DNA of 10,140 nt from Clostridia bacterium. GTDB lineage: Bacteria; Bacillota; Clostridia; Christensenellales; CALWSW01. The notes below the pieces were generated by a model, which searched no databases, had not been told where the DNA came from, and saw nothing but the letters and a program-made list of their open reading frames with translations. Positions 6,249 through 10,140 of this stretch are shown here, one piece after another. The stretch covers positions 1-10,140 of the forward strand of contig JAHZEH010000006.1 of NCBI GenBank assembly GCA_019421925.1, written 5' to 3'. Each line of letters starts with the position of its first letter. The first letter of the stretch is position 1. A program made the position numbers and the translations under genes.

Positions 6249-7112
6249 TCAGGTTTTCATCTTCGCCACGGCCAGGCGGGAAGTGTTCAGGTTGTTGAGC
6301 CCGGTTTCGCCCATGCGAAGGATGAGGGCGACTTGCAGGATGTCGATGATGCAAAGCTGCACGATGCGCGAGACCATGGCGTCCGAGCGGTATTTGGTCT
6401 CATTGGTGGAGCTGAGCAGGCATACGTCGCACATCTGAGCGGCGGAGGAGTGGGGGTAACTGGTCATGGCGATGATCTTGCAGCCGCATGCCCTGGCCAG
6501 GGCGGAGCTGTCCAGCACCTCCCGGCTCTCACCGGAGTGGGAGACGTAGAAGATGACGTCGTGTTCGTTTGTATGGCTGGCCAGGATGCTGATCATGTGG
6601 GAGTCGCTGGTGGTGAAGCAGTTGAGGCCCAGCCGGGAGAACTTGTGGAAGGCGTCGCTGGCGATGCTGGCCGAGGCGCCCGCCCCGTAGAAATAAACGC
6701 GGTTGGCATGGAAAAGCAGATCCAGGGCCGCCTCGATACTCTCGTCTGAGAGGAGCTGGGAGAGGTCCTGAATGGAGGCAATGGTGGAGAGGATGACCTT
6801 GCGCTTGATGGAAGCGATGTCGTCCCCTGTGATGATCTCCTCGTAGACTGTGTGGGAGAGCTGGTCGTTGCTGCTCATGCCGACGTCCTGGGCCATCTTC
6901 ACGCGGAACACCTGATAGGAATTATAGCCCAGCTTGTGCAGAAAACGCAGGATGGTGGTCTCACTGGTGTTGCATGCGGCTGCCAGGTCGGAGATTGTCA
7001 GAAGGATGACCTTCTCGCTGTTTTCCAAAACGTAATTTGCAATGATTTTCTGAGCGGCGGAAAAGGTGTTGTATTTTGTTCGAATCTCCGTAAAGAGCGT
7101 GCTGGTTTCCAG
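6249..7112 (-). CDS. RpiR-family transcriptional regulator (HTH + SIS domain), probable CTG start
   Basis: This 287-residue regulator has an N-terminal RpiR-type HTH (about residues 10-75: IRTKYNTFSAAQKIIANYVL, then LLTISDLAAACNTSETTILRFL and LGYNSYQVFR). A C-terminal SIS sugar-phosphate domain follows (about 125-265: RVYFYGAGASASIASDAFHKF, VSHSGESREVLDSSALA, IIAMTSYPHSSAAQMCDV). Family members usually sense phosphosugars and control nearby catabolic genes. The open frame extends far upstream to 7568, but the -35/-10 pair at 7195-7223 and operator-like repeats lie within that extension. The best start is CTG at 7112, eight bases after AAAGGAGG (7121-7128). It gives the usual eight to ten residues before the conserved IRTKYNTF block, and no ATG or GTG is available there. 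A TTG at 7139 has no ribosome site. The gene leads the dehydrogenase-aldolase operon. Confidence 0.9.
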   Translation of the reverse strand: METSTLFTEIRTKYNTFSAAQKIIANYVLENSEKVILLTISDLAAACNTSETTILRFLHKLGYNSYQVFRVKMAQDVGMSSNDQLSHTVYEEIITGDDIASIKRKVILSTIASIQDLSQLLSDESIEAALDLLFHANRVYFYGAGASASIASDAFHKFSRLGLNCFTTSDSHMISILASHTNEHDVIFYVSHSGESREVLDSSALARACGCKIIAMTSYPHSSAAQMCDVCLLSSTNETKYRSDAMVSRIVQLCIIDILQVALILRMGETGLNNLNTSRLAVAKMKT

Positions 7113-7148
7113 AGGGAGTCCCTCCTTTCCGATTCGCAACGTTGAATG

Positions 7149-7161
7149 TTTACGCTGTAAA
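7149..7161. promoter_or_regulatory. operator-like palindrome 1 for the RpiR regulator
   Basis: TTTAC-GCT-GTAAA is a perfect 5-bp inverted repeat with a 3-base centre. It shares its half-site with palindrome 2 and its centre lies 23 bases away, about two helical turns. It falls near +27 to +39 of the predicted rpiR transcript. Confidence 0.5.
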
Positions 7162-7170
7162 AAACTACAT

Positions 7171-7185
7171 CGTAAATTTTTTACG
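7171..7185. promoter_or_regulatory. operator-like palindrome 2 for the RpiR regulator
   Basis: CGTAAA-TTT-TTTACG is a perfect 6-bp inverted repeat with a 3-base centre. It lies just downstream of the rpiR -10, near +3 to +17. A dimeric regulator bound here would block promoter escape, fitting autorepression. Confidence 0.55.
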
Positions 7186-7194
7186 TCTGAAAAT

Positions 7195-7223
7195 ACTTTA
7201 ACCCAAGAGGCGCGTTTCGTCAA
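7195..7223 (-). promoter_or_regulatory. promoter of the rpiR-dehydrogenase-aldolase operon
   Basis: Read on the minus strand, TTGACG (7218-7223) and TAAAGT (7195-7200) are separated by exactly 17 bases, with 5 of 6 consensus matches in the -35 and 4 of 6 or better in the -10. Transcription would begin near 7188, about 75 bases before the CTG start. Confidence 0.8.
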
Positions 7224-7234
7224 GAGTTTTTGAC
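7219..7234. promoter_or_regulatory. inverted repeat overlapping the rpiR -35 box
   Basis: GTCAA-N6-TTGAC is a perfect 5-bp inverted repeat covering the -35 hexamer and the bases upstream of it. It differs from the TTTAC/GTAAA half-sites, so a second regulator is possible; chance is also possible at this arm length. Confidence 0.3.
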
Positions 7235-7357
7235 ATATTTGTGCTACTCGGAGGAGGGGAAAACCCACTGTTCGCAGGAGAAGGAGGGGGGCCTCCCAGG
7301 GCCGATTTAAGCCCGGCCTGAAGGCTGTCGATTTCTGATGGAATTGGACAGATTTTG

Positions 7358-7366
7358 TGGTATGAT
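7358..7366 (+). promoter_or_regulatory. extended -10 promoter for trkAH
   Basis: TGGTATGAT combines a TGn extension with a 5-of-6 -10 hexamer (TATGAT, 7361-7366). No good -35 lies at 16-18 bases upstream, which extended -10 promoters tolerate. Transcription would begin near 7373, leaving a leader of about 47 bases. Confidence 0.6.
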
Positions 7367-7377
7367 TAGAGCAAAAT

Positions 7378-7397
7378 AGCGCGGATAGGGCCGCGCT
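7378..7397 (+). other. stem-loop in the trkA leader
   Basis: AGCGCGG (7378-7384) pairs with CCGCGCT (7391-7397), a 7-bp GC-rich stem with a 6-base loop ATAGGG. It lies at the very start of the predicted trkA transcript, 22 bases before the start codon and ahead of the ribosome site. No T tract follows, so it is not a terminator; a 5'-stabilising structure is likely. Confidence 0.55.
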
Positions 7398-7419
7398 GAA
7401 ATAATGGTAGGAGTAGGTC

Positions 7420-8772
7420 ATGAATATCGTCATCGTAGGCTGCGGTAAAGTAGGATTTGCCCTGGCGGAGCAGCTCTGTACCGAGGGGCACGACATTGTG
7501 GTTGTGGACAAGAGCGAACAGGCTCTGGCAAGTACAGGGATTCTGGACGTGATGAGCTTCCCCGGCAATGGCGCGAGCTACAGTGTTTTGAAGGAGGCGG
7601 GCGCGGCCAGGGCTGATCTGCTCATCGCAGTCACTTCTGCCGACGAGATTAATATGCTCTGCTGCCTGGTGGGACGGAAACTGGGTGTGAAGCACACCAT
7701 TGCCCGGGTGCGCAGCCAGGAGTACGCTGAGCAGCTCGTCACCATGAAAGAGGAACTGGGCCTCTCCATGGCCATCAACCCCGAGCTGGCCGCCTCCACG
7801 GAGATTGCGCGCAACCTGCGTATGCCCTCCGCCCTGAAGATTGAGCTCTTTGGCAAGGGCGTGGTGGAGCTGGTGGAGATCAAGCTGGAGGAGGGCAGCC
7901 CCCTGATTGGCCGGGCGCTCAATTCCATCCCCTCAAAATTGAAGGTCAAGCTGCTGGTGTGCGCCGTTCAGAGGAGGGAGGAGGTGTATATCCCCAGCGG
8001 CGACTTCGTGCTTCAGCCGGGGGACAGAATCCATATCACAGCCTCCCACGCGGACATGGAGGCCGTATTCCGGGCCCTCGGTATCCTGCGCCAGAGGATC
8101 AAGGCGGTTGTTATTGTGGGCGGGGGCAAGATTGCCTACTATCTCGCCCGGCAGATTCTCGCCTCCGGTATGCACGTGAAGATTATCGAACAGAGCCAGG
8201 AGCGGTGTGAATTCCTCTCCAGCCTTTTGCCCAAAGCGGATATCATCTGCGGGGATGGCACCGATCAGGAGCTTCTGCGGGAGGAGGGGCTGAGGGACGC
8301 GGACGCCTTTGTCTCGCTGACTGGATTCGATGAGGAGAACATCATCCTGGCCATGTATGCCTCCACCCAAGGGGTGCCCAAGGTCATCTGCAAGATCAAC
8401 AGGCTGTCCCTGCTGGGTATTTTGGGGGATACGGGCATCGAGACCATCGTCTCTCCCAAACTGACCTCCACCAATCAGATTCTCTCCTATGTGCGCGGTA
8501 TGCAAAACTCCATGGGCAGCAATGTTGAAACCCTCTATAAGATCGTCGACGGCAAGGCGGAGGCGCTGGAGTTCCGGGTGCGCAGCGCGGCGCCCTTCCT
8601 GAAGGTGCCTCTTAAAAAGCTGGAGCTCAAGGCCAATCTGCTCATCGCCTGCATTTTGCGCAGGGGCAGGGTCATCTTCCCGGGAGGTGACGACGCCATC
8701 GAGCTGGGGGATACCGTTATTGTCATCACCACCAACCCCCATCTGTTCGACTTAGCGGACATTGTAAAGTAA
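7420..8772 (+). CDS. trkA: Trk potassium uptake system regulatory subunit TrkA
   Basis: This 450-residue cytoplasmic protein is the ring-forming gating subunit of a Trk potassium transporter, binding NAD(H) or ATP and docking on TrkH. It has the duplicated RCK layout. The first Rossmann domain carries GCGKVG (7-12) and acidic Asp30 at the end of strand two. A first RCK_C follows (about 135-220: VVELVEIKLEEGSPLIGRAL to LQPGDRIHITA). The second Rossmann domain opens with VIVGGGKIAYYLARQIL (about 231-247), and a second RCK_C lies at the C terminus (about 365-450). The length matches full TrkA rather than single-unit KtrA/TrkA. The ATG is set by TAGGAG six bases upstream. The next gene, trkH, begins 15 bases after the stop, so the two form an operon. 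Confidence 0.95.
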   Translation: MNIVIVGCGKVGFALAEQLCTEGHDIVVVDKSEQALASTGILDVMSFPGNGASYSVLKEAGAARADLLIAVTSADEINMLCCLVGRKLGVKHTIARVRSQEYAEQLVTMKEELGLSMAINPELAASTEIARNLRMPSALKIELFGKGVVELVEIKLEEGSPLIGRALNSIPSKLKVKLLVCAVQRREEVYIPSGDFVLQPGDRIHITASHADMEAVFRALGILRQRIKAVVIVGGGKIAYYLARQILASGMHVKIIEQSQERCEFLSSLLPKADIICGDGTDQELLREEGLRDADAFVSLTGFDEENIILAMYASTQGVPKVICKINRLSLLGILGDTGIETIVSPKLTSTNQILSYVRGMQNSMGSNVETLYKIVDGKAEALEFRVRSAAPFLKVPLKKLELKANLLIACILRRGRVIFPGGDDAIELGDTVIVITTNPHLFDLADIVK

Positions 8773-8787
8773 GGGGGGACGGAGCGC

Positions 8788-10140
8788 ATGAATTACCGGA
8801 TGATTGGCAAGATCGTGGGGCATATCATGCAGGTGGAGGCGGCGCTTATGGCCGTCTCCGCTCTTGTTGCTCTGATCTATGGGGAGATAGACGGACTAGT
8901 GGCCTTTCTCATCACCATAGGCATTCTACTGGTGCTGGGGACCCTTTTGAGCGCCCGGCGGGTGGACAATAAAGTCATCTATGCCCGGGAGGGTTTTGTA
9001 ATTGTGGCGCTGAGCTGGATTCTCCTTTCGCTTTTCGGCGCGCTTCCCTTCTATATCAGCCGGGAGATCCCCTCCTTTATTGACTGCTTTTTTGAGACGG
9101 TTTCGGGTTTCACTACAACGGGGGCGAGCATCCTTAAAAACGTAGAGGCCATGAGCCGCGGAATGCTCTTCTGGCGCAGTTTCACCCACTGGGTGGGGGG
9201 GATGGGTGTGCTGGTGTTTGTGCTGGCGATTGTGCCGCTGGCGGGGGACCGCTCCATGCATCTGATGCGCGCGGAGGTGCCGGGCCCCACCGTGGGCAAG
9301 CTGGTGCCCCGCATCCGCTCGACGGCCATGATCCTATACGGCATCTACATTGTCATGACGGTGATCGAATTTGTTTTTTTGATCTGCGGGGGCATGCCCG
9401 TATTCGACAGCCTGTGCACGGCCTTTGGCACTGCGGGCACGGGCGGTTTCGGCATCAAGTCTGCGAGCATCGGCTATTACAACAGCGTCTATATAGAGGT
9501 GGTCGTGACGGTGTTCATGATCCTCTTCGGCATCAATTTCAACCTCTATTACTTTCTGCTCATCCGGGACTTCCGCCACGCGCTGCGCAGCGAAGAGCTC
9601 AGGACCTATCTGGGGATTATCGCCGTGGCCATCCTGGCCATCACGGTCAACATCGCCCCACTCTACGGAGGGCTGGCCCAGGGCCTGCGCTATGCGTCCT
9701 TTCAGGTGGGGTCCATCATCACGACAACAGGCTTTGCCACCACCGATTTTGATATGTGGCCGGAATTTTCCCGCATCATTCTGCTGCTGCTCATGATGAT
9801 GGGGGCCTGCGCCGGGTCCACGGCGGGCGGGCTCAAGACCTCCCGCATCATCATCATGTTCAGAAGCCTGCTCCACCCCCGCTCGGTCAGTGTGGTCAAA
9901 TTGGAGGGCAAGCCCCTGGACGCCACGGTTGTGCGGGGCACCGCGGTTTTTCTGATGGTTTATATCATGATTTTCGGCCTCTCCACCCTCCTGGTGGCCC
10001 TGGACAACTTTGACTTTACCACCACCTTCTCCGCCGTCTGCACCTGTCTCAACAACGTTGGGCCCGGCCTGAGCATTGTCGGCCCTGCGGGCAACTTTGC
10101 GGGGTTTACGGTGGGTTCCAAGCTGGTGCTCAGCGCCAAC
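8788..10140 (+). CDS. trkH: Trk potassium transporter membrane subunit TrkH (3' end outside window)
   Basis: This frame stays open from ATG 8788 to the last base, giving 451 residues; only the C-terminal end is missing. It is the polytopic potassium-translocating subunit of the SKT superfamily (TrkH/KtrB). It has four pore repeats, and each filter is visible. They are SGFTTTGAS (TTTG, 109-112), FGTAGTGGFG (TGGF, 218-221), QVGSIITTTGFATT (TTTGF, 312-316) and CLNNVGPG (NNVGPG, 422-427). Many hydrophobic helices lie between them, including the GSTAGGLKTSR segment before the last repeat, a hallmark of the family. The start is supported by GGAG at 8781-8784 and the short gap after trkA. With TrkA it forms a complete uptake system. 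TrkH and KtrB are hard to separate without the C terminus, but the partner is a full two-domain TrkA, which favours TrkH. Confidence 0.95.
   Translation, partial: MNYRMIGKIVGHIMQVEAALMAVSALVALIYGEIDGLVAFLITIGILLVLGTLLSARRVDNKVIYAREGFVIVALSWILLSLFGALPFYISREIPSFIDCFFETVSGFTTTGASILKNVEAMSRGMLFWRSFTHWVGGMGVLVFVLAIVPLAGDRSMHLMRAEVPGPTVGKLVPRIRSTAMILYGIYIVMTVIEFVFLICGGMPVFDSLCTAFGTAGTGGFGIKSASIGYYNSVYIEVVVTVFMILFGINFNLYYFLLIRDFRHALRSEELRTYLGIIAVAILAITVNIAPLYGGLAQGLRYASFQVGSIITTTGFATTDFDMWPEFSRIILLLLMMMGACAGSTAGGLKTSRIIIMFRSLLHPRSVSVVKLEGKPLDATVVRGTAVFLMVYIMIFGLSTLLVALDNFDFTTTFSAVCTCLNNVGPGLSIVGPAGNFAGFTVGSKLVLSAN

Larger units (their letters stand above)
7113..7419. other. divergent promoter region between the rpiR operon and trkA
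   Basis: These 307 bases separate the minus-strand rpiR operon from plus-strand trkA. The left third is unusually AT-rich (about 7140-7240) and holds the rpiR promoter, two operator-like palindromes and an inverted repeat over the -35. The middle (about 7250-7330) is GC-rich with no site I can name. The right end holds the trkA promoter, a leader hairpin and the trkA ribosome site TAGGAG (7408-7413). Confidence 0.8.

Noticed and set aside
7230..7258. A perfect TTGACA on the plus strand at 7230-7235 as a trkA promoter.
   Set aside because: No -10-like hexamer lies 16-18 bases downstream; the sequence there is GGAGGAGGGG.
7250..7419. A ydaO-type c-di-AMP riboswitch upstream of trkA.
   Set aside because: The likely transcript leader is only about 47 bases and I see neither the paired domains nor a terminator or anti-terminator stem.
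7113..7568. N-terminal extension of the RpiR frame up to 7568 (439 residues).
   Set aside because: It would run through the promoter and operator-like sites and overlap the trkA start; the extra residues look like translated non-coding DNA and the HTH normally lies close to the N terminus.

Overview
This window looks like an ordinary chromosomal segment of a GC-rich, low-branching Firmicute, most likely a gut-type Clostridia (Oscillospiraceae-like). The grounds are strong AGGAGG ribosome sites, the one-step diaminopimelate aminotransferase DapL, a cytidylate-kinase-like protein of the Firmicute type, an RpiR-type regulator and a TrkA/TrkH pair. The taxonomic call is inference from gene content and style; no rRNA or tRNA is present. 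I see no phage, insertion sequence, CRISPR array or defence system.

Left part, plus strand (1-4015): the C-terminal three quarters of CTP synthase (pyrG, cut by the window start); a 314-base non-coding stretch packed with hairpins and two copies of a short repeat; LL-diaminopimelate aminotransferase (dapL); a cytidylate-kinase-like protein ending at a clear intrinsic terminator; and a small unrecognised membrane-anchored or exported protein, best read from a TTG start.

Middle, 4016-4259: a convergent intergenic region built from successive hairpins. It includes a perfect 18-bp stem flanked by A and T runs that should terminate transcription from both sides, and a third, divergent copy of the short repeat seen near 1316 and 1441.

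Middle-right, minus strand (4260-7112): an apparent three-gene operon read right to left, made of an RpiR/SIS regulator, a D-2-hydroxyacid dehydrogenase and a class II ketose-bisphosphate aldolase. A 6-of-6 plus near-consensus promoter pair (TTGACG-17-TAAAGT) sits upstream, followed by two perfect inverted repeats with shared half-sites that look like operators. The regulator appears to start at a rare CTG codon. The substrate of this operon is not decided by the sequence and is the most open biological question here.

Right part, plus strand (7420 to the end): trkA and trkH, separated by 15 bases, encode the cytoplasmic gating subunit and the membrane subunit of a potassium uptake system. TrkH runs off the window end but already shows all four selectivity-filter segments. 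The trk genes and the RpiR operon are divergently transcribed from a shared region of about 307 bases (7113-7419).

Most genes are housekeeping. The points worth a second look are regulatory or structural: the CTG start, the operator pair, the repeat family and the uncertain substrate of the RpiR operon.
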